Counted from the first letter of the stretch, positions 1 through 6,183 are shown. The stretch is DNA of 6,256 nt from Betaproteobacteria bacterium (GCA_003153335.1 PLYG01000502.1:11150-17405); one strand, 5' to 3'. Made by a program: numbers and translations. The notes: generated by a model not told the origin, from the sequence alone.

Positions 1-759
1 ATTTTCGCGACCTATCCCAGCCTGCTCGATCGGACGGTGCTAATCACGGGTGGCGCCACCGGCATTGGCGCGAGCCTGGTCGAGCACTTCGCCGCCGCGG
101 GGTCCCGTGTGGGTTTCATCGACATCGACGACGCGGCTGGCGTCGCGCTGGCGTCCCGATCGTCCGGCGCGCGCCATGGGCCCCGGTTTGTCAACGCCGA
201 CCTCACGGATACCAGCGCCATCGAGCGCGCCGTGGTCGAAATCCGCACGCACTTCGGGCCGATCGGTGTACTGCTGAACAATGCCGCGAACGATCGCCGC
301 CACTCGATCGCGGAGACGACGTCCGAGTCGTGGGACGCGGGCATCGCCGTCAATCTGAAGCACCAGTTCTTTGCCGTGCAGAACGTAGTCGCGGACATGA
401 CGCAACTGGGTGGCGGATCCATTGTCAACTTTGGATCCGTCACTTGGGTGCTAAAACAGGGCGGGATGCCCGTCTACTCGGCGGCGAAAGCGGCGATACA
501 GGGGCTCACGCGCAGCCTGGCGCGCGACCTTGGCCCGTTCAACATCCGGGTCAACACGCTGGTGCCGGGGTGGGTGATGACGGAGAAGCAATTGCGGCTG
601 TGGGTCAATGATGCCGCGCGTGCGGACATCGCCCGCGGGCAATGTATCAACCAGCCGCTACTGGCCGAGCACATCGCGAGGATGGCGCTGTTCCTGGCCG
701 CTGACGACAGCGCGATGTGCACGGCGCAGAACTTCGTGGTCGACGGGGGTTGGAGTTGA
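1..759 (+). CDS. SDR-family NAD-dependent aldose 1-dehydrogenase (XylB-like), 5' end outside window
   Basis: Classical short-chain dehydrogenase/reductase, probably a cytoplasmic enzyme oxidising an aldose to its aldonolactone. The frame is open to base 1, and the codons before the GTG at 37 read TYPSLLDRTV. This matches the YPSL lead-in of Caulobacter D-xylose 1-dehydrogenase XylB, so the true start lies upstream and 37 is not the start. Counting from codon 37, the Rossmann motif TGGATGIG is at residues 4-11. An Asp ends beta-2 (FIDID, D29), which favours NAD over NADP. The NNAAND motif is at 81-86, and the catalytic tetrad is N106, S134, Y147, K151 (YSAAK). The C-terminus VVDGGWS is typical of the family. 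Other XylB-like stretches include NDRRH, NFGSVTW and the GQC motif near 201-203. The sugar (xylose, arabinose, galactose or fucose) cannot be read from the sequence. The next gene follows after 64 bases on the same strand. Confidence 0.9.
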   Translation: MFATYPSLLDRTVLITGGATGIGASLVEHFAAAGSRVGFIDIDDAAGVALASRSSGARHGPRFVNADLTDTSAIERAVVEIRTHFGPIGVLLNNAANDRRHSIAETTSESWDAGIAVNLKHQFFAVQNVVADMTQLGGGSIVNFGSVTWVLKQGGMPVYSAAKAAIQGLTRSLARDLGPFNIRVNTLVPGWVMTEKQLRLWVNDAARADIARGQCINQPLLAEHIARMALFLAADDSAMCTAQNFVVDGGWS

Positions 760-812
760 ACGTTCCACTTCTCGTCGGCTGATTTTCGAACAGAATAAAT
801 CACGATACGGAT

Positions 813-818
813 AGAGGA
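813..818 (+). promoter_or_regulatory. Ribosome binding site of the FAD oxidoreductase gene
   Basis: AGAGGA lies five bases before the ATG at 824 and supports that start. The 64-base gap after the dehydrogenase gene shows no evident terminator, consistent with co-transcription. Confidence 0.6.
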
Positions 819-823
819 AACAC

Positions 824-2212
824 ATGGTGGCACCGAAAGCACATTGGGACGTTATCGTAATTGGCGGCGGCACCGCCGGGGTGATTGCCGGGATCGCGGC
901 TGCGCGCACCGGAGCCAAGACACTGATCGTGGAACGCGGCGGGTTCCTCGGCGGGAATGCGGCGACCGGAATGAACCTCGGTGGGTTCTTCGATGGCAGC
1001 GAAACACAAGTTGTGCGCGGCATACCGCAGGAGTTCGTTGATCGTGCGGTGGCGTTGAATGCTGGACGCGGCCACGTATTCTTCCGCGACGTCGATCGTT
1101 GGATATCCAGCACCGCGTCGATCGACCCCGAGGCGTACAAGCAGATTGCGCTGGACAAGGTCGAGGAGGCCGGCTGCCACGTCTGGTTCTACACCACGTT
1201 CGTGCGCGCCATCGAGGAGAACGGGAGTGTCGCGTCGGTGGAAGTTGCGACCAAAGACGGCCCGCGTGTGCTGACCGCGGAGGTCTACATCGACGCCAGC
1301 GGCGACGCCGACCTCGCAACGTCGGTCGGCGTCCCGTTCGAACGCGGTGGCGGCACGAAGCGGCAGGCGGTCACCTGCATGTTCCGCGTCAGCCACATAA
1401 ACTTTGCCGCGGTCGAACAGTTCATGGAAGAGAAGATTAACACTGAAAAAAAGACGCCCTGGACATTCGAGAATGCGCCGCTCCGTGCGAGCCACAAATA
1501 CTGGACTCCGTGGAAAATATCGCCGGATGACGCGAAGCGGTTCGCACGTCAGTTCGGGATCTACTATCACGGCCGGCCGGGCGAGGCGTTCGTCAATTGC
1601 ACGCACGCGCCGCTCGAATCGCTGGAGCCCGACGACATTGCGCAATGCACGACGCGCCTCTACCGACAGGCCGTCGAGGTTCTCGACTATCTGGTGACGA
1701 ATGTGCCTGGATTCGAAAATGCGACCCTGACGCAGGTCTACGACCTCGGCATTCGCGAAAGCCGCCGGATCGTTGGCGATTACATGCTCACCGTGCAGGA
1801 CATGGTCAATTTGCGCGAGTTCGATGACGTCGTCGCGATGGGCGCGTATCCGCCCGATTTGCACGACGCCACCAGGGGATTCGGCGACATCACCATTCAT
1901 GGCAAAGGATTTGCGGGCACCACCGAAGAGGTGGGCATTCCGAACAATCCCGGCTATCAGATTCCGCTGCGCAGTCTGTTGCCGACCGGCATCGCCAATT
2001 TGCTGGTTGCCGGGCGCTGCATCTCTGCCACGTTCGAAGCCCAGGCCGGTGCCCGCGGGATGGCACCATGTGGCGCCACCGGACAAGCCGCCGGCACGGT
2101 CGCTGCGCTGGCGGTGATTCAACACAAGAGCCCGCGCGAGGTCGTGCTTGCCGATCTGCAGCGCAGTCTACTGAAGGCTGGGGCCTATCTGGGCAAGCGC
2201 GTTACGCTTTAG
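824..2212 (+). CDS. FAD-dependent oxidoreductase (PF12831-type)
   Basis: Flavoprotein of the FAD_oxidored (PF12831) group, 462 residues, full length by its motifs. The N-terminal dinucleotide-binding fold shows the GxGxxG at G14-G16-G19 (VIGGGTAGV), with E37 at the end of beta-2 to bind the ribose. It is followed by the family's glycine-rich FLGGNAATG at 41-49. A second FAD contact, DASGDADLA, is at 157-165. The C-terminal FAD segment is AGRCIS at 396-401 and GQAAGTVAA at 420-428. There is no signal peptide or membrane segment, so it should be cytosolic. The substrate is unknown; members often sit in sugar or sugar-acid catabolic clusters and are annotated only as oxidoreductases. Its position between an aldose dehydrogenase and a sugar-binding protein suggests, by inference, a further oxidation in the same carbohydrate pathway. 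The family is sure, the reaction is not. Confidence 0.88.
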   Translation: MVAPKAHWDVIVIGGGTAGVIAGIAAARTGAKTLIVERGGFLGGNAATGMNLGGFFDGSETQVVRGIPQEFVDRAVALNAGRGHVFFRDVDRWISSTASIDPEAYKQIALDKVEEAGCHVWFYTTFVRAIEENGSVASVEVATKDGPRVLTAEVYIDASGDADLATSVGVPFERGGGTKRQAVTCMFRVSHINFAAVEQFMEEKINTEKKTPWTFENAPLRASHKYWTPWKISPDDAKRFARQFGIYYHGRPGEAFVNCTHAPLESLEPDDIAQCTTRLYRQAVEVLDYLVTNVPGFENATLTQVYDLGIRESRRIVGDYMLTVQDMVNLREFDDVVAMGAYPPDLHDATRGFGDITIHGKGFAGTTEEVGIPNNPGYQIPLRSLLPTGIANLLVAGRCISATFEAQAGARGMAPCGATGQAAGTVAALAVIQHKSPREVVLADLQRSLLKAGAYLGKRVTL

Positions 2213-2263
2213 TCAGTTCGATGCGGTACACAACCTGCGCCGCCGCCGCTCATAATTTCATCA

Positions 2264-2268
2264 GGAGG
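2264..2268 (+). promoter_or_regulatory. Ribosome binding site deciding the start of the sugar-binding protein
   Basis: A near-perfect Shine-Dalgarno, AGGAGGT at 2263-2269, precedes two in-frame ATGs. The core GGAGG is only two bases from the ATG at 2271 but eight from the ATG at 2277. The second is therefore the better start, and it begins the protein MARITRRRFL. Confidence 0.75.
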
Positions 2269-2276
2269 TAATGCTC

Positions 2277-3611
2277 ATGGCACGAATTACTCGACGTCGG
2301 TTCCTACAGCTGGTAGGACAGGGAAGCACCGCAATCGCCGGTGGAACGCTCGGCACGGCAGGCTTGGGTTGGCTGTCGCCCGCGCTCGCGCAGGTACAAC
2401 GCCCCTACGCGGGCCAGACGATGAGCCACTGGGATTTTTTGAGCCCCGACGGAAAAAGCGCCCGTGAAATCGCGATCAAGGAGATCGAGAGCAGGTTCAA
2501 GGAGCGCACCGGTGTTACTGTCGCGTTTCAGACGATGCCTTGGCAGGATCTCGGCACGAAGCTCATTGCTGCCGTGCAGGCCGGGAATGCGCCGGACAAT
2601 TCGCGTGTGAACCTGTTCGCGCTGAAAATGGTGTTGAAAGCCGACAGCCTTGTCAACCTCGATCCCTTCGTCAAGAAGGCGTTCACGGATACCGATCGCA
2701 AGGACTTCACCGTGGACTTCACGCCGCCGGCGGTCGTCAATGGCAGCACTTGGACGATGCAGATCGAAACGATCCCGAAGGCGTTGTTCGTCCGCAAGGA
2801 CATGCTCGCGAAGGCGGGGGTCAAGCCACCCAGGACGTGGGCGGAACTGGTCGAGGTCGCCAAGGCGGTTACCGGCAACGGCAAGTGGGGCTATATGTAC
2901 AACGGCTCCAAGACCCAGTTGAATCAGGTCGAGACCATTTTCCAGCCGCACATCCACGGGCGTGGCGGCCACATCCTCGATGCGTCGGAAAAGGCCACCT
3001 TCAATGACGATGCTGCCGTGCGCAGCTATCAGTTCCTGGCGGACTGCGTGCACAAGCACAAGATCACGCCGCCGCAAGTGATCGGGATGACCTACGACGA
3101 AGTGACGGATGCCTTCAAGGCCGGACGCGTCGCGATGTTCCAGGAAGGCGCCCACCGCTATCGCGACGTCGCCAAGGCCGTGGGACCCGAGAATCTCGAA
3201 CTGGTCAAAGTTCCGTCGGACGATCCGAACCACCCCTCGCCGTCGGTCGTCACTGGCTGGGGGCTTGGTATCCCGCGTGGTTCGAAGACCCCAGACCTGA
3301 GCTGGGACTATATCAGGGAGTACATCAGTCCCGAGGCGCAGGAGATCAACGCGAGAATCGCCGGCTTGCCGCCATCGCGGAAAAGCGTGCTGAGCCTCCC
3401 GTACTTCCAAACCGCCGATGCTGCCTATATGCGCTGGTGGATGGATTACGTCGCGCAGCGAAGTGAAATCGTAATTAACGTTGGCACGTTCGCGCAATTG
3501 AACGAGGTGATGGTCGATGCGCTGCACAAGGCGCTTACCAATCCTTCGCTCAACATCAAGCAAACGCTGGACGAATCGGTGAAGACCTACAATCAGATGG
3601 CGCGTGTGTAG
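2277..3611 (+). CDS. ABC transporter extracellular sugar-binding protein, Tat-exported
   Basis: Periplasmic solute-binding protein of the family-1 carbohydrate type (SBP_bac_1), 444 residues from the preferred ATG at 2277; a start at 2271 would add two residues. The N-terminus carries a twin-arginine signal, TRRRFLQ at residues 5-11, an alanine/glycine-rich hydrophobic stretch, and a cleavage site ALA|Q after residue 38. Export should therefore be through Tat as a folded protein. The mature part has features typical of sugar-binding proteins: an N-lobe opening with an ERTGVTV strand, a PRTWAEL segment near 180, and AMFQEGAHRY near 285. The ligand cannot be read; neighbours suggest a monosaccharide or a derivative. 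Normally two permease genes and an ATPase gene follow, but none is present here, leaving the protein without a local transporter. It shares orientation with the preceding genes after a 64-base gap and is probably in the same operon. Confidence 0.88.
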   Translation: MARITRRRFLQLVGQGSTAIAGGTLGTAGLGWLSPALAQVQRPYAGQTMSHWDFLSPDGKSAREIAIKEIESRFKERTGVTVAFQTMPWQDLGTKLIAAVQAGNAPDNSRVNLFALKMVLKADSLVNLDPFVKKAFTDTDRKDFTVDFTPPAVVNGSTWTMQIETIPKALFVRKDMLAKAGVKPPRTWAELVEVAKAVTGNGKWGYMYNGSKTQLNQVETIFQPHIHGRGGHILDASEKATFNDDAAVRSYQFLADCVHKHKITPPQVIGMTYDEVTDAFKAGRVAMFQEGAHRYRDVAKAVGPENLELVKVPSDDPNHPSPSVVTGWGLGIPRGSKTPDLSWDYIREYISPEAQEINARIAGLPPSRKSVLSLPYFQTADAAYMRWWMDYVAQRSEIVINVGTFAQLNEVMVDALHKALTNPSLNIKQTLDESVKTYNQMARV

Positions 3612-3664
3612 TCTCGGCGCAAGCGAGGATGCTCGCGGCGAGCCGGGATCGAGCTGACAGTAGG

Positions 3665-3680
3665 GCCCGCGCGCGCGGGC
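3665..3680 (+). terminator. GC-rich perfect palindrome, possible terminator
   Basis: The 16-base sequence GCCCGCGCGCGCGGGC is its own reverse complement and could form a GCCCGC/GCGGGC stem with a GCGC loop. It lies 53 bases past the stop of the binding-protein gene. The following bases (ATCGTATTTG) hold only a weak T-run, so intrinsic termination is possible but not convincing. It may instead be a relic near the deletion scar. Confidence 0.35.
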
Positions 3681-3723
3681 ATCGTATTTGTCTGCGTATA
3701 CCCGCGCTGTCGATCGGGGTTGC

Positions 3724-4254
3724 GTTGCGGGGAAGGATCCGGCGATGAATGTCATCAGATCGGAATTCGGTCGGATCGGCGACAGCACATTCACGCCGGT
3801 CGATGCCGAGCTTCTTACTACCGGTGAGGTCCTGGCGGTTGCGGGTACACCGCTCGACTTTCGAGCGCCAAAACTGATCGGACGTGACATTGATGCCGTT
3901 CGCTACGAAGGCGCGCTTCGTACTGATGGCGGGGCGAGATCTGGCTACGATCACAACTGGTGCCTGGCCGGCGAACCCGGGCGGATGAAGTTGTGCGCAA
4001 GGGTCGTCGATAAAGCTTCTGGCCGCGGCATGGAACTGCACACGACTGAACCCGGCGTCCAGTTCTATACCGCGTGGAGTCTGTCGGACCGAATCGTCGG
4101 CAAAGCCGGTGTGCAATATTGCAAATATGCAGGCTTCACGCTTGAAACCCAAAAGTTCCCGGACAGCCCGAACATAGGGCACTTTCCGTCACCCCGTCTC
4201 GACCCCGGCGAAAACTACGAGCATAGAATGCTGTTTCGTTTCTTTGCCAACTGA
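3724..4254 (+). pseudogene. galM: Aldose 1-epimerase (mutarotase), C-terminal half only
   Basis: Remnant of aldose 1-epimerase, which interconverts alpha and beta anomers of aldoses. Full-length GalM is about 340-350 residues; only about 170 remain. Counted from an ATG at 3745, the recognisable blocks are FTPVDAELLTTGEV (16-29), AGTPLDF (33-39), YDHNW (68-72), TTEPGVQFYT (100-109), LETQ with the expected catalytic Glu at 134, and PDSPN (139-143), followed by a normal C-terminus. Family similarity seems to begin at VAGKD (3724), just where the conserved NHxYFN block with the catalytic histidine should end; the preceding 110 bases do not encode it in any frame. Without that histidine the product should be inactive. 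A Shine-Dalgarno-like GGGGAAGGA at 3729-3737 precedes the ATG at 3745, so a truncated protein could still be made. The rest of the frame is undamaged, suggesting a fairly recent deletion. Confidence 0.85.
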
Positions 4255-4272
4255 CCGTAGACGCATGAAGCG

Positions 4273-5448
4273 ATGAACACCGATCCGGCCATGAATCCTC
4301 TCGGCAGCACGGCCCTTCCCGGCGGAATCCGCGCCCGTCTCGTGCCGGGCATCAACGGCCTGACAATGCACGTGCTCGAGGCCGGATTCGAAGCGCCGGG
4401 CCGCCATTGCATTCTGCTGCTGCACGGCTTCCCGGAGCTTGCCTATAGCTGGCGCAAGGTGATGCCGGCGCTGGCCGCGGCGGGCTATCACGTGATCGCC
4501 CCCGACCAGCGCGGCTACGGCCGCACCACGGGCTGGGATGGCGGCTATGACGCGAACCTCGCCCCGTTCCGCGTGCTGAACCTGGTGCGCGATGCGCTGG
4601 CACTGGTGTCGGCGTTCGGCTACTGCAGCGTTGCGGCCGTCGTCGGACACGACTTCGGCTCGCCTGTCGCGGCCTGGTGTGCGCTCACGCGGCCGGACGT
4701 GTTCCGCTCAGTCGTGCTGATGAGCGCGCCGTTCGCCGGACCGCCCGCGCTGCCTTTTGACACGCTCGCCGGGGCGCCGCAGACGGTTGCCCCGCGCTCC
4801 CTGATCGACCACGCGCTGGCGGAACTTGCTGCGTTGCCTCGCCCCCGTAAGCATTACCAGTGGTATTACTCGACCCGCGAAGCCAACGCCGACATGCTCC
4901 ACTGTTCGCAGGGCGTGCATGATTTTCTGCGCGCCTACTACCATTGCAAGAGCGCGGACTGGATGGATAACCGGCCTTTCCGCCTGCAGGGCTGGAGCGT
5001 GGACGAACTCGCCAGGCTGCCGACTTACTACGTGATGGACCTGGACAAGGGGATGGCGGAAACCGTGGCACCGGAAATGCCATCGTCCGCCGCGATCGCC
5101 GCGTGCCGGTGGCTGCCCGACGAAGAGCTGGCCGTCTACAGCGCCGAGTATGCCAGGACCGGATTCCAGGGCGGCCTGCAGTGGTATCGCTGCGCGACGG
5201 ATCCAGCGAGCGCCGCGGATTTGTTGCTTTTTTCCGGCCGCACGATAAGCGTGCCTTCGTGCTTCATCGCCGGCCGCAACGACTGGGGCGTCTACCAGGC
5301 GCCGGGCGCGTTCGAGAAAATGCAGGCCAGCGCTTGCACGCGGATGCTGGAGTGCCATCTGGTGGCGGGGGCGGGGCACTGGGTGCAACAGGAGCAGGCG
5401 GAAAAGGTTGGCGAGTTTATGTTGGCGTTCTTCCGCCATTTGCAATAA
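4273..5448 (+). CDS. Alpha/beta hydrolase, epoxide hydrolase-like
   Basis: Alpha/beta-fold hydrolase of 391 residues with an aspartate nucleophile. The oxyanion-hole motif HGFPE is at 51-55, DQRGYG at 79-84, and the nucleophile elbow GHDFGS at 125-130 (D127). The likely acid is D337 in GRNDWGVY, and the catalytic base is H369 in GAGHW. The cap region contains GGLQWYR at 300-306, like the Tyr-bearing segment that activates the epoxide in soluble epoxide hydrolases, and further tyrosines near 198-199. Asp nucleophile plus this cap favours epoxide hydrolase over esterase; a dehalogenase-like activity is the main alternative. There is no signal peptide, so it should be cytosolic. The natural substrate is unknown and its role in a sugar cluster is unclear. 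It begins 19 bases after the galM remnant on the same strand. The ribosome binding site before 4273 is weak, and an in-frame ATG at 4291 is an alternative start. Confidence 0.87.
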   Translation: MNTDPAMNPLGSTALPGGIRARLVPGINGLTMHVLEAGFEAPGRHCILLLHGFPELAYSWRKVMPALAAAGYHVIAPDQRGYGRTTGWDGGYDANLAPFRVLNLVRDALALVSAFGYCSVAAVVGHDFGSPVAAWCALTRPDVFRSVVLMSAPFAGPPALPFDTLAGAPQTVAPRSLIDHALAELAALPRPRKHYQWYYSTREANADMLHCSQGVHDFLRAYYHCKSADWMDNRPFRLQGWSVDELARLPTYYVMDLDKGMAETVAPEMPSSAAIAACRWLPDEELAVYSAEYARTGFQGGLQWYRCATDPASAADLLLFSGRTISVPSCFIAGRNDWGVYQAPGAFEKMQASACTRMLECHLVAGAGHWVQQEQAEKVGEFMLAFFRHLQ

Positions 5449-5534
5449 AGTTGATCGCCAGTTCATTGCGCATCGCAGCAGTCCATGATGTCTGATTGCC
5501 ATACATTGCCGTTTCCTTCCGTTCCAGAGTCCCG

Positions 5535-5659
5535 TTGAAGATCACTGCCGTCAACACGTACGTCCTGAAGTCCCCGCTGCAGACATCGTGGGCCTTCTCA
5601 CAGGGCTGGGTGCAGCTTCTTGCGGCGACGATCGTCGAGGTAGTCACTGCCGCCGGACT
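5535..5659 (+). pseudogene. Mandelate racemase/muconate lactonizing enzyme family, N-terminal fragment
   Basis: About 40 codons match the N-terminal capping domain of MR/MLE enolase-superfamily enzymes: KITAVNTYVLKSPL, then WAFSQGWV, then AATIVEVVTAAGL. This is the usual first strand, the substrate-loop segment and the strand leading to G(L/I)TGWGE. The similarity stops at about 5659; the expected TGWGE and the whole catalytic barrel (about 330 residues) are missing. The frame then runs through unrelated codons to a stop at 5811-5813. The natural first codon would be TTG at 5535 with only a weak AGAG upstream, so the original ATG may also be lost. Family members in such clusters are sugar-acid dehydratases or lactone cycloisomerases, which would fit downstream of an aldose dehydrogenase. 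The fragment cannot be catalytic. Confidence 0.72.
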
Positions 5660-5917
5660 GGACCGGGCCAACGTAGAGCAATGCCTCGCCGATCCGCGGT
5701 CGCGCCAGGTGGTGGAGCAGGAAGACCAGCGCGCGAGCCGACAGTATGTTGTTTCGCTCCATTGCCAGAATGCGCGACTTTGCGCTTCTGGGTCGAGCGA
5801 ATGTCCGGAATAGGTTGACTATTCGTGCATGGCCTTATGGATCGCAAATCCGCCGGTCACTGACGTTTCGTTTCCGTATCTCAAGGTGTAACGTAGTGTC
5901 CCAGTGTGTCTGGATCG
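5660..5917. other. Unassigned sequence between the MR/MLE fragment and the tRNA remnant
   Basis: I recognise no complete gene here. On the minus strand one frame is open from 5834 to 5601 with mostly G/C third positions. From an ATG at 5762-5760 it reads MERNNILSARALVFLLHHLA, continues into ARPRIGEALLYVGPV, and then runs antisense to the MR/MLE fragment. This could be the tail of a foreign gene joined at about 5655, but I do not know the family. A second short minus-strand frame nearer the tRNA remnant ends in VTGGFAIHKAMHE at about 5820. The plus-strand frames show no family signature. The stretch is best treated as rearrangement debris or the end of an integrated element. Confidence 0.3.
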
Positions 5918-5965
5918 GGACTGTTAATCCGCAGGTCCCAGGTTCGAGCCCTGGTCGGGGAGCCA
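5918..5965 (+). tRNA. 3' half of tRNA-Asn(GTT), probable att-site remnant
   Basis: The sequence starts in the anticodon stem (GGA), has the loop CTGTTAA with anticodon GTT at 5923-5925, then 3' stem TCCGC and variable loop AGGTC. A perfect T-arm follows: stem CCAGG (5938-5942), loop TTCGAGC, stem CCTGG (5950-5954). It ends with acceptor strand TCGGGGA, discriminator G and encoded CCA (5963-5965). The partner acceptor strand, D-arm and most of the 5' anticodon stem are absent: the preceding bases do not resemble them and two anticodon-stem pairs are lost. It therefore cannot give a working tRNA. A clean 3' half of a tRNA gene is the usual duplicate left when an integrative element inserts in a tRNA 3' end. 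tRNA-Asn is a known target, for example of the Yersinia high-pathogenicity island. Confidence 0.85.
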
Positions 5966-6148
5966 ACCACGTACAAATCTGGGCACGCCCGTTCCGAGTG
6001 CTCCGGTTTGCCCCACGGCAGAGGCGAGCGCCGCGCAACTTCCCTGCGTCTGCACTGCCTTCGCGGTGACGCGGATTTCCGAGACCAGGAGCCGCACATA
6101 GCCCTTGGCGAAGCCCTTATCATGGGCGAGCAGCTCTGGAGTTGACAC
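5924..6148 (-). pseudogene. C-terminal remnant of a serine site-specific recombinase ending inside the tRNA remnant
   Basis: A minus-strand frame from a GTG at 6148 encodes 74 residues. It contains LAHDKGFAKGYVRLLVSEIRV, then AALASAVGQ and VPRFVRGW. From memory this resembles the C-terminal tail of recombinase/zinc-ribbon serine recombinases of integrative elements; no search was possible. The resolvase catalytic domain and the rest of the protein are missing: the frame has a stop at 6179-6181, only about ten codons before the GTG. The last 13 residues (WLPDQGSNLGPAD) and the TAA are exactly antisense to the tRNA-Asn 3' half, from the complement of CCA to the complement of TTA in the anticodon loop. 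The att core thus supplies the end of the reading frame. It is too short to act as a recombinase. The family call is moderate. Confidence 0.5.
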
Positions 6149-6160
6149 AACACCGTCAAC
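6141..6160. repeat. Inverted repeat GTTGAC-N8-GTCAAC
   Basis: Perfect six-base arms, GTTGAC at 6141-6146 and GTCAAC at 6155-6160, separated by eight bases. It overlaps a perfect TTGACA (-35-like, 6142-6147), so an operator covering a promoter is a reasonable reading. It also sits where the recombinase remnant loses its frame. Confidence 0.5.
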
Positions 6161-6171
6161 ATTGCTTAAAT
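6142..6171 (+). promoter_or_regulatory. Possible sigma-70 promoter for the rightmost ORF
   Basis: TTGACA at 6142-6147 matches the -35 consensus exactly. TTAAAT at 6166-6171 matches the -10 in four of six positions with an 18-base spacer. The ORF starting at 6231 lies 60 bases downstream. The flanking dyads could be operators. The -10 match is weak, so this is tentative. Confidence 0.35.
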
Positions 6172-6183
6172 GGGGACTTTAAG
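6165..6183. repeat. Inverted repeat CTTAAA-N7-TTTAAG
   Basis: Perfect six-base arms with a seven-base spacer. It overlaps the proposed -10 region and lies directly after the GTTGAC/GTCAAC dyad. Confidence 0.45.

Noticed and set aside
416..440. Repeated GGATCC sites in the dehydrogenase and one near the galM scar
   Set aside because: They fall within normal coding sequence or are isolated, and chance occurrence explains them; no other sign of cloning vector.
800..2125. Long minus-strand open frame (441 codons) opposite the FAD oxidoreductase
   Set aside because: It is the antisense shadow of a high-GC gene; the plus strand has clear flavoprotein motifs and a ribosome binding site, while the minus translation is Arg-rich and matches no family I know.
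3688..3744. Start of the galM remnant at 3688 (extended N-terminus)
   Set aside because: The codons before VAGKD (3724) do not resemble GalM and no ribosome binding site was seen for 3688; the ATG at 3745 has one.
2304..3890. Long minus-strand open frame (528 codons) opposite the binding protein and galM
   Set aside because: It spans two recognisable plus-strand genes and the scar between them, and has an antisense-type composition with no family motif.
4708..5502. Minus-strand open frame opposite the hydrolase
   Set aside because: It is a shadow of the alpha/beta hydrolase, which has its full catalytic set on the plus strand.
5496..5813. A complete 105-codon gene starting with TTG at 5496
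   Set aside because: Only codons 14 to about 54 match MR/MLE; the flanking codons look like chance extension across a junction.
5881..6162. Further minus-strand frames over the tRNA remnant with tails such as PGLEPGTCGL or RARTWDLRI
   Set aside because: These tails are the familiar by-product of translating a tRNA 3' end in the antisense direction; only the frame with recombinase-like sequence before the tRNA was kept.
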